A DNA stretch of 13,931 bases from Oscillospiraceae bacterium (GTDB lineage Bacteria > Bacillota > Clostridia > Oscillospirales > Ruminococcaceae): NCBI GenBank assembly GCA_022792755.1, contig JAAWBP010000058.1, forward strand, positions 1 through 13,931, in the 5' to 3' direction. Position 1 is the stretch's first letter; every line of letters begins with the position of its first letter. Positions 1-6,056 of this stretch are shown piece by piece. The position numbers and the translations under genes are program-made. The notes under the pieces are model-generated. The model had not been told where the DNA came from. It saw only the letters and a program-made list of their open reading frames with translations, and made no database searches.

Positions 1-22
1 CAGTATTACTGGGCTTTCGCGT

Positions 23-1396
23 CTATTTTCCTTCGACCCTTGACATCAATACTACCGTCTCCACATGCCCCGTCCGCGGGAACAGATCGACTGCCCGGTA
101 TCGGGAGACCCGATATCCTCTTTCTTCAAACAGCCTGCAATCCCGGGCCGCAGTGGAAGGGTTGCAGGAGATCATGACGATTTTCCCCGGCTGCATCGTG
201 GTTACATCATCGATCACCGCCGAATCACACCCTTTGCGGGGTGGATCGAGTAAAACCACATCGGGGCGGGTACCGCGTTTTTCCAACTCTTTGACGGCGG
301 CTTTTGCATCTGCGCAGATAAATTCAGCGTTGGTTATTCCGTTGCGAACTGCGTTTTCCTTTGCGTTTTCTACCGCTTCGGGGACGATCTCCACCCCGAT
401 GAGGCGGCGGCATTGTCCGGCCATAGAAAGGCCGATGGTTCCGACGCCGCAGTAAAGGTCTATCACGGTTTCGCTTCCGCCAAGAGAAGCATATTCCCGG
501 GCGAGCTGATAAAGCCGCTCCGCCTGCAAACGGTTTACCTGGTAAAAGGAGAGAGGGGAGATGTGAAATTGCAGCCCGCAAAGGATGTCGCTGATCGTAT
601 CCTTTCCCCAAAGCGTTTTGCAGTCCTTCCCTAAAATTACATTGTCACGTCGTAGATTGAGGTTTAGGACAATACTTTTGATCTTTGGAAAGTGTTCGAC
701 GAGCTCGGGAATCAACGAGCAGAGTTTTTTGGAAATATCGTGTGAAGCGACAAAGCAGAGCATGATTTCGCCCGTCGCTTCTCCCATACGGAGATAAAGA
801 TGGCGGAGCTCCCCTCTACCTGTTTTCTCCGAATAGGGGAGGACGCCCAAACGCTGCATTTGATCGGCAGTGTACCGTGCAATATCCGAAAAGACGGGCG
901 GCTGGAGCGCGCAGTCCTGACAGGGGATGATCCGATGGCTTCGATTTGCATAAAAGCCGTAAATGATGCTTTTCCCGTCGCTGCCTACGGGATATTGCGC
1001 TTTATTGCGATAACCGGATATCCGCTCGCTTCCGAGGATCGGTTCCGGGGGAAAGGAAATTCCGCCGATCCGCTTAAAAGCCTCCTGTACCATCGCCTCC
1101 TTGATCCGCAGCTCCTCCCGATAGGAGAGGTGCCTAAAACAGCAGCCGCCGCACTGACGGTAAACCGGGCATTCGGGCTGTATCCGTTCGGGGGAAGTAC
1201 GGTGAAATAAGGTAGCGATGCCATACGCGTATCTGCTTAAAACCTTGACGATTTTGACGTCGCACAGCTCACCTGTGAGGGTTTGCGGCACAAAGACAAC
1301 CATTCCGTTGATCCGGCAGATGCCGAACCCTTCTCCGGTCACTGAGAGGATTTCAGCCTGATAACAGGCGTTCTTTTTTAAGGTAAATTGCTCCAT
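23..1396 (-). CDS. rlmD: 23S rRNA (uracil-5-)-methyltransferase, RlmD/RlmCD family
   Basis: This enzyme transfers a methyl group from S-adenosylmethionine to C5 of uridine in 23S rRNA. In Firmicutes one RlmCD-type enzyme can serve both U747 and U1939. The 457-residue protein has an N-terminal TRAM-like beta domain (about 5-65), then the cysteines of a 4Fe-4S site (C76, C82, C85 in CPVYRQCGGC, and C162 in CQDC). The SAM-binding motif DLYCGVGT lies near 313-320, followed by DPPRKG (384-389). The catalytic cysteine is C411 in MISCNPST, and the likely general-base glutamate is E446 in HVETV. Length and domain order are normal. The ATG at 1394-1396 has a GAGGTG ribosome binding site. The gene lies only 24 bases beyond the terminator of the upstream penicillin-binding protein gene, so it needs either a promoter inside that gene or readthrough. 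The family is certain; which uridine or uridines it modifies cannot be read from sequence. Confidence 0.95.
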   Translation of the reverse strand: MEQFTLKKNACYQAEILSVTGEGFGICRINGMVVFVPQTLTGELCDVKIVKVLSRYAYGIATLFHRTSPERIQPECPVYRQCGGCCFRHLSYREELRIKEAMVQEAFKRIGGISFPPEPILGSERISGYRNKAQYPVGSDGKSIIYGFYANRSHRIIPCQDCALQPPVFSDIARYTADQMQRLGVLPYSEKTGRGELRHLYLRMGEATGEIMLCFVASHDISKKLCSLIPELVEHFPKIKSIVLNLNLRRDNVILGKDCKTLWGKDTISDILCGLQFHISPLSFYQVNRLQAERLYQLAREYASLGGSETVIDLYCGVGTIGLSMAGQCRRLIGVEIVPEAVENAKENAVRNGITNAEFICADAKAAVKELEKRGTRPDVVLLDPPRKGCDSAVIDDVTTMQPGKIVMISCNPSTAARDCRLFEERGYRVSRYRAVDLFPRTGHVETVVLMSRVEGK

Positions 1397-1420
1397 TGGT
1401 ACACCTCAGATCGTTATTGC

Positions 1421-1451
1421 AAAAATCCCCCGCAGGAAGCGGGGGATTTTT
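1421..1451 (-). terminator. Intrinsic terminator of the penicillin-binding protein gene
   Basis: Arms 1421-1433 and 1439-1451 form a perfect 13-bp stem (AAAAATCCCCCGC pairing with GCGGGGGATTTTT) around a 5-base loop. It has an A-rich flank on one side and a U tract on the other. On the minus strand it begins at the last base of the stop codon of the upstream gene (1451-1453) and ends 24 bases before the rlmD start codon. By symmetry it could also act on the plus strand, but no plus-strand gene precedes it. Confidence 0.92.
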
Positions 1452-3613
1452 TAGTGGATCGGACAGTAATCAGGCAGGTAATCGCGTTTATAGTATCCGG
1501 TCGCCTGGCTGGGACAAGTTTCAACAGCCAATAAACCGCTCTCTGTACAGTACGACCGTTCAACAACATCATTCGAATATTCGAACGACTTTTTGGGAAG
1601 GCCGGCCATTACCTCAGACATGACAGTCCGCCAAATTGTGGTAATTGAATTAAAACCGGAGGGAAGCGTCCGGTTGTCGGTGTAGCCAAACCAGACCCCT
1701 GCCACATAGTAAGGTGTACAGCCGACAAAAAGCTGATCGGTCGTTCCGCCCTTATCGTTTGTCGCAGTACCAGTTTTCCCCACAACCGTCCATCCGCTGA
1801 GCCGGGCGTTGCGTCCGGTGCCGTTCGGCCCTTCTACAACGTTCTGTAAAATCCGGTTCATAATTGTGGCGCTTTCAGGCGTCAGGGCGCGTGAGACAAT
1901 CGGATTTTTTTCGAGGATGACGTCCCCGGCAGCGTTGAGAACTCTGGTGTAGGTATGCTGCTCTGTATATTGCCCCTGGTTCCCAAATATCTGATAAGCT
2001 GCAGTGAGTTCATCCAGATGGATGCCTTCCCACAAACCTCCTAATGCCAGGCGGGGGGTGGTTGCATCATTTTCGGACAGAGTAGTGAGATGGAGCCGCT
2101 GCACCAGAAAATTGAAACAGAATTGCGGAGAGAGCTGATTGACCAGCTGAACTGGAATGGTGTTGGTAGAACGCTGGATTGCCTCCGGGATCAGAATATC
2201 GCCCCGGTAAACATGGTCGTAGTTGCTCGGCCAATTTTCGCGCAGAACACCGCCCAGATAGGTGGGAACCGGCTCGTCGGTCATCATGCTGGAATAGGTG
2301 ATCAGGTTGCTCTCCACAGCGGAGCTATAAGCGGAGAGCGGTTTGATCGAGGAACCGGGGCTTCTGGTGGCCATAGTGGCATTGTTCCAGATGCGGTTCC
2401 CTTCCTTTGGCCCTCGTGCGCCGACAATCCCCTTGATGCTGCCGCTGTAATCCATAATCACCATTGCAGACTGTGGAATCTCCACTTTGGCAGAGCTTGC
2501 AAAGGTGCTGTCCTGCAAATACTTTTCCTCCAGAATCCTCTGGATATTCGGATCCTGCGTGGTGTAGATTTTTAAGCCGCCGTTTAAGACCTGGTTTTCG
2601 GCGTATTCTTTGCTCCAACCGTTTTTGCTGACCAGATCGGCCACGACTTCCTCGATCACTGCATCGGTAAACCAGCTGTTGTATCCGGTATCGGTGTCAG
2701 ATTCCGGCAAAGTCGGGTCGATCGCAGTCACCAGATCGGTGTTTTTATAGGTCTCAAACTCTTCAGCGGTGATGACCCCTTCCTCGTACATCGCCTGAAG
2801 AACGTAGGCGTTCCGACGGTCTTTGTTTGCCTGCGGATGAAGGATTGGGTTGTAGCTTCGCGGCGCCTTGACCATTGCGGCAAGAGCGGCGCCTTCAACG
2901 ACGTCCAGCTGTGAAATGTCCTTGTTGAAATAATATTTTGCCGCCGCCTGCACCCCATAAATCGACTGATCCAGCGGGATCAGGTTCAGGTAACTCTCCA
3001 GAATCTGATCCTTGGAATAAACCTTTTCGAGGTTGACAGCCCGGAAAATCTCGGTGAATTTACGGCCGATATTTACATCATCGTCCCCGGTTATATTTTT
3101 GATAAGCTGCTGGGTGATGGTGGAACCTCCCTGCTTGGTGCTGTAAAAATGCAGGAACAGATTAAAAAAGGCGGCAAAGGTTCGTTTCCAGTCAACGCCA
3201 TCATGGTCATAAAAGCGTTTGTCCTCTGCACAGACAAAAGCCATCCGCACATGCTGAGGTATTTGGTCTAAGTCGGCCCACTCCCGGATCGAACGGCTGT
3301 GGAGCGTGGCGATTTCCGTTTCATTTCCCTGCGCATCAGTTGCAATTAAGGTTGTGGTATAACCTAATCCCGCATCTTTAATGTCGATGCTCTCGTCGGG
3401 TTCTACGAACTTCATGACATAGACCGTCAGAGCTGTTATAACGATGCTGCCGGTTATCGCAAGGATGAGGATCAGACTGGCAATTACTTTGCCGCAGGTC
3501 AGCAGGACCTTTTTGGCCCTTCTGGCCCCTTTTGACTTTTTCTTCCGTTTGCGTTTATCGCTGTGCGAACTGATGTCCACCATATTAGGGCTTTTTTTTC
3601 GTTGTTTAGCCAT
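1451..3613 (-). CDS. Class A penicillin-binding protein (PBP1A-type transglycosylase/transpeptidase)
   Basis: This is a bifunctional peptidoglycan synthase of 720 residues. It polymerises glycan strands from lipid II and cross-links their peptides on the outer face of the membrane. A very basic cytoplasmic tail (about 19-35) is followed by one membrane anchor (about 37-66). The GT51 glycosyltransferase domain carries AEDKRFYDHDG with catalytic E130, then GGSTITQQL (162-170) and KFTEIFRA with E188. The transpeptidase domain has all three active-site motifs: S421-x-x-K424 in SPGSSIKP, S482-T-N484, and K613-T-G. Three cysteines near the C-terminus (689, 700, 717) could form disulfides outside the cell. 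The ATG at 3611-3613 follows GAGGAGGTG at good spacing. Eight consecutive A residues lie in codons 5-8 of the message. It is the ponA/mrcA type; I give no symbol because paralogues cannot be told apart here. Confidence 0.96.
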   Translation of the reverse strand: MAKQRKKSPNMVDISSHSDKRKRKKKSKGARRAKKVLLTCGKVIASLILILAITGSIVITALTVYVMKFVEPDESIDIKDAGLGYTTTLIATDAQGNETEIATLHSRSIREWADLDQIPQHVRMAFVCAEDKRFYDHDGVDWKRTFAAFFNLFLHFYSTKQGGSTITQQLIKNITGDDDVNIGRKFTEIFRAVNLEKVYSKDQILESYLNLIPLDQSIYGVQAAAKYYFNKDISQLDVVEGAALAAMVKAPRSYNPILHPQANKDRRNAYVLQAMYEEGVITAEEFETYKNTDLVTAIDPTLPESDTDTGYNSWFTDAVIEEVVADLVSKNGWSKEYAENQVLNGGLKIYTTQDPNIQRILEEKYLQDSTFASSAKVEIPQSAMVIMDYSGSIKGIVGARGPKEGNRIWNNATMATRSPGSSIKPLSAYSSAVESNLITYSSMMTDEPVPTYLGGVLRENWPSNYDHVYRGDILIPEAIQRSTNTIPVQLVNQLSPQFCFNFLVQRLHLTTLSENDATTPRLALGGLWEGIHLDELTAAYQIFGNQGQYTEQHTYTRVLNAAGDVILEKNPIVSRALTPESATIMNRILQNVVEGPNGTGRNARLSGWTVVGKTGTATNDKGGTTDQLFVGCTPYYVAGVWFGYTDNRTLPSGFNSITTIWRTVMSEVMAGLPKKSFEYSNDVVERSYCTESGLLAVETCPSQATGYYKRDYLPDYCPIH

Positions 3614-3685
3614 TCAGCGGTACACCTCCTCAGTTGTTCTGTGTATTACATAACGGCGAAAATAATGAAAGTTTTGAAAACCGGA

Positions 3686-3739
3686 CGGTCGTTTGGAAGA
3701 ACGGCAAGTCACCGCCAGCGCTTTGCCTTTAAACGACCG
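3686..3739 (-). repeat. Nested inverted repeat upstream of the penicillin-binding protein gene
   Basis: The sequences CGGTCGTTT (3686-3694) and AAACGACCG (3731-3739) form a perfect 9-bp inverted repeat. A second 5-bp pair, GGCAA (3703-3707) with TTGCC (3723-3727), is nested inside it. It lies 73 bases upstream of the penicillin-binding protein start codon. In the minus-strand transcript it is followed by TCCGGTTTTC, a poor U tract, so it is not a convincing terminator. It could be the 3' end of the upstream RNA, a leader element of the penicillin-binding protein gene, or a protein-binding site. Confidence 0.5.
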
Positions 3740-3897
3740 ATTGATTTATTTTAAACAATTTGGTTCGAAAGACGTACTAGGATTTTTCGCAGCCAAACGG
3801 AATCCCGCGAAACGGAGAATGCTCATTCCGAATTCACATGCCAGCATTTTCTACATTTTGGAGCCGGTATCCTGTGAATCGGATGAAACAAATTATG

Positions 3898-4179
3898 GGC
3901 AAATACCTCTTGAAGCATGCATTTCGGCGTTGTTTGCCTATTGCGGCTGGCGGCGGAGCCACTCCGCGCAGGAAGCCCCTGCCGGCAATCGCACATTCGG
4001 GTGCTGCCGGTCTCCAAACTTCAAACCTGCGAGACACGTGAAATAAAATTAAGAAGAGCGTGCCGCGCGGGATACCAATGTCGTTCTTAGCACTATTTGC
4101 ATATCGCGATTGTCCTGCCCGGTCACGGGCAACAAGACTTCTGGGCACCCGCCAGCAATCTATGATTGCGTTTGCGGGT
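3898..4179 (-). ncRNA. Candidate structured RNA or long structured leader, family unknown
   Basis: About 280 bases downstream of a near-consensus promoter are unusually rich in GC and self-complementarity and carry no supported protein gene. Hairpins read in the minus-strand direction are as follows. 4179-4147: ACCCGC with GCGGGT enclosing CAATC/GATTG, starting at the predicted first base. 4135-4110: GCCCG-TGAC-CGGGC with outer TTGT/ACAA. 4089-4050: TAAGAA with TTCTTA. 4010-3982: CCGGCA+GCAC with GTGC+TGCCGG and a 3-base bulge. 3967-3953: GCGGAG-TGG-CTCCGC. 3938-3898: GGCAAA with TTTGCC. The 3' end is undefined because I see no clear intrinsic terminator. The RNA could stop near 3898, run to the inverted repeat at 3686-3739, or be the 5' leader (about 566 bases) of the penicillin-binding protein gene. 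I could not match it to RNase P RNA, tmRNA, SRP RNA, 6S RNA, T-box or common riboswitch signatures. Confidence 0.55.
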
Positions 4180-4185
4180 AGAAGT

Positions 4186-4214
4186 ATTATAACATATCGT
4201 GCCGGGTTTGTTAA
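4186..4214 (-). promoter_or_regulatory. Strong sigma-A type promoter driving the candidate RNA
   Basis: On the minus strand the -35 box TTAACA (4209-4214) and the -10 box TATAAT (4186-4191) are separated by exactly 17 bases. A TG one base before the -10 box makes it an extended -10. Only one base differs from the combined consensus. The predicted start is A at about 4179, which is also the first paired base of the first hairpin. No protein start lies within 500 bases downstream in this direction. Confidence 0.8.
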
Positions 4215-4283
4215 GCAGAAAGCTGAAAAAATAGAGAACCTGTCGGGATATTTTGCGTTTTTGAAGCAAGGTTTAGCTAATTT

Positions 4284-4312
4284 TATCCATGAAACAATTT
4301 ATATTGTATAAT
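4284..4312 (+). promoter_or_regulatory. Possible promoter of the small membrane protein gene
   Basis: A perfect -10 box TATAAT lies at 4307-4312 in an AT-rich stretch, about 128 bases before the proposed ATG at 4440. The -35 region at 17-base spacing (TATCCA, 4284-4289) is weak. The predicted leader would be about 120 bases long. Confidence 0.4.
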
Positions 4313-4439
4313 TTTTCCGCGATCATGCAAAAATATAAATACATGTCGGAACGAAAAAGCCGGCAGATGTTGAGAAAGGTGGGAGACGGACAAAGAGCCC
4401 CGCATTTTACGTTGGATGCATGGACGGTCCGTCCGAATT

Positions 4440-4754
4440 ATGAAGCAGAAAACAGTTGTACTTGGAGTCGCGCTGACGGCGGCCATTCTAATTGCCGGAA
4501 TCCTGATTTCACTGTCAATTACGGCGAGTCAATCCCAGGCGCGGGCAGCTGGGGAACCCGTTTCTTATCAGTATGTCTTGAAAACACTTGAGAATAAAAT
4601 TGCGGTTTATGAAAAGGGAAGCGACACACCCCTGCGGATTTTGGACGTCCCGGTCGACACACTGCCTTATTTGGAGCAGTCGGCCCTTGAAAACGGCGTT
4701 CAGATCGAGAATGATGAAGCACTTAGAAAGGCCGTTGAAGATTTCACCGGCTGA
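4440..4754 (+). CDS. Small membrane-anchored protein, BofC C-terminal-domain-like
   Basis: This 104-residue protein has an N-terminal hydrophobic segment (about 6-30) that could be a signal anchor or a signal peptide ending near QARA. A short soluble domain follows, with a pattern YQYVLKTLENKIAVYEKG then ILDVPVDTLP. It resembles the C-terminal domain of BofC, a forespore-secreted regulator in Bacillus sporulation, and similar short clostridial proteins. This is recognition by pattern only, and a sporulation role is inference. The start is uncertain. ATG at 4440 gives a normal signal sequence but has no good ribosome binding site; the nearest purine-rich stretch, AAAGGTGGG (4375-4383), is too far away. 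An upstream in-frame ATG at 4416 also lacks one. The stop codon abuts a shared terminator. Confidence 0.75.
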   Translation: MKQKTVVLGVALTAAILIAGILISLSITASQSQARAAGEPVSYQYVLKTLENKIAVYEKGSDTPLRILDVPVDTLPYLEQSALENGVQIENDEALRKAVEDFTG

Positions 4755-4790
4755 CAAAAACCTCCGCTTGATATGAGGCGGAGGTTTTTG
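4755..4790. terminator. Bidirectional intrinsic terminator between convergent genes
   Basis: CAAAAACCTCCGC (4755-4767) and GCGGAGGTTTTTG (4778-4790) form a perfect 13-bp stem with a 10-base loop, with A and T runs at the ends. It starts on the base after the plus-strand stop codon (4752-4754) and ends four bases before the stop codon of the minus-strand gene (4795-4797). It therefore serves both converging genes. Confidence 0.93.
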
Positions 4791-4794
4791 TATT

Positions 4795-6000
4795 TTATCC
4801 TTCCAGCAGATGCTGCATCAAACTTGGGCCATGCTCGACCAGCCGGCCGCTTGCCTGTCCGCCGCTTTCGTCAAAAGAAAATGAACCGCCGGCAGGCTTT
4901 TCCTTGTGATAGATCAAATAGGGGACGGCATCGCGCGTATGGGTTTTCAGAGAAACCGGGGTGGGGTGATCCGGCAAAATCATTACCTTATAATCCCCGT
5001 ACTGCTCCAATGCCTCGAGAACGGGCCCGAGGATTTTCTGGTCGATCAGCTCGATCGCCCGCACCTTATTTTTGAGCTCAAAACGGTGCCCGCATTCGTC
5101 GGGCGCCTCTACATGCAGGTAGATGAAGTCGTGGCTTTCCAGCGCCTTGACCGCCGCTTCCGCCTTCCCGTCAAAATTGGTGTCGATGTAGCCGGTCGCC
5201 CCGGGGACGTCGATCACGTCCATCTCCGCGAGCTTCCCAATCCCTTTAATCAGGTCGACAGCCGAAATGACCGCGCCCTTCAGCCCGAATTTTTCCGCAA
5301 AGGGGGCAAGGGGCTTATAGCGTCCGCTGCCCCAGAACCACATGGAATTCGCCGGGCGGAGGCCGCGCTCAATCCGCGCCAGATTGACCGGGTGGCGCAT
5401 CAGGATTTCGTAGCTCTCCCGCATCATTTCAAGGAGCGGGGCGGCGTTTGGGTTGGATGGGAGATAATCCCCGACGACCCTGCCTGAAATGTCGTGGGGA
5501 GGGGTGAGGGGAAGGATATCATCCAAGCCGTGATCCCAAACAAGACAATGCCGGTAGCTGAAACCGGGATAAAGGGTAAACGCATCGCTGTTGAAGCGCT
5601 CGGCCAGCGCGTGGATCAGTTCTGCCGCTTCCTCGGTTCCAATATCCCCGCCGCAGTAGTCGACCATCGTTTTCCGTGAATAATCCGGTTCGTCCGACAG
5701 TGTAACCAGGTTGCAGCGCATGGCAACGTCAGTCGTTTTCAGGTCGATGCCAATACTCGCCGCTTCGAGAGGGGAGCGCCCGGCGTAGTAGAGCGCCGGA
5801 TCATACCCCATGACAGAGAGGTTTGCAACATCGCTGCCAGGGGAGAGGTGGTCGGCCACTGTCTTGACTAAACCGATTTCCGACTTTTCAGCGAGCCGGT
5901 TCATATTCGTTTTCTTCGCGGCCTGCATCGGCGTTTTTCCGCCGAGCTCTTCACAGGGATAGTCCGCCATGCCGTCGCAGAGAAGCACCAGATATTTCAT
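4795..6000 (-). CDS. apgM: ApgM-family phosphoglycerate mutase-like protein (possible homoserine kinase)
   Basis: This 401-residue protein belongs to the metal-dependent alkaline phosphatase superfamily, archaeal-type cofactor-independent phosphoglycerate mutase group. Members interconvert 3- and 2-phosphoglycerate in glycolysis. A bacterial subgroup has instead been proposed to be a homoserine kinase in threonine synthesis, and the sequence alone does not decide between the two. Visible motifs are VLLCDGMADYP at the N-terminus with metal ligand D9, PGSDVANLSVMGYDP (54-68) containing the phosphoryl-accepting serine region, EAPDECGHR, and LPDHPTPVSLKTHTRDAVP with the C-terminal metal ligands. 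I chose ATG at 5998-6000 because AGGAG sits 9 bases upstream and the family typically begins MKYLV. ATG at 6006 would be too close to that site. No threonine pathway gene is adjacent. Confidence 0.9.
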   Translation of the reverse strand: MKYLVLLCDGMADYPCEELGGKTPMQAAKKTNMNRLAEKSEIGLVKTVADHLSPGSDVANLSVMGYDPALYYAGRSPLEAASIGIDLKTTDVAMRCNLVTLSDEPDYSRKTMVDYCGGDIGTEEAAELIHALAERFNSDAFTLYPGFSYRHCLVWDHGLDDILPLTPPHDISGRVVGDYLPSNPNAAPLLEMMRESYEILMRHPVNLARIERGLRPANSMWFWGSGRYKPLAPFAEKFGLKGAVISAVDLIKGIGKLAEMDVIDVPGATGYIDTNFDGKAEAAVKALESHDFIYLHVEAPDECGHRFELKNKVRAIELIDQKILGPVLEALEQYGDYKVMILPDHPTPVSLKTHTRDAVPYLIYHKEKPAGGSFSFDESGGQASGRLVEHGPSLMQHLLEG

Positions 6001-6056
6001 TGACATCGTCTCCTGTCTGTTATCTGGATTCATCATACCACAATAGGCCCGCATTT

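Noticed and set aside
3898..4179. Known RNA classes for the structured block: RNase P RNA, tmRNA, SRP RNA, 6S RNA, T-box leader, cobalamin or c-di-AMP riboswitch
   Set aside because: I looked for their hallmark sequences (for example GAGGAAAGTCC of RNase P, the TGGTACCGCG core of T-boxes, the GGAAGG/AGCAGC loops of SRP, the end-to-end pairing of 6S) and did not find them. TGGTATCCCGCG near 4066-4077 only superficially resembles a T-box. A covariance search could still find a family I missed.
3693..4311. Overlapping open frames on both strands in the 3614-4439 gap
   Set aside because: None has a ribosome binding site, a recognisable domain or plausible protein composition. They overlap each other on both strands and coincide with GC-rich hairpins, which explains the lack of stops.
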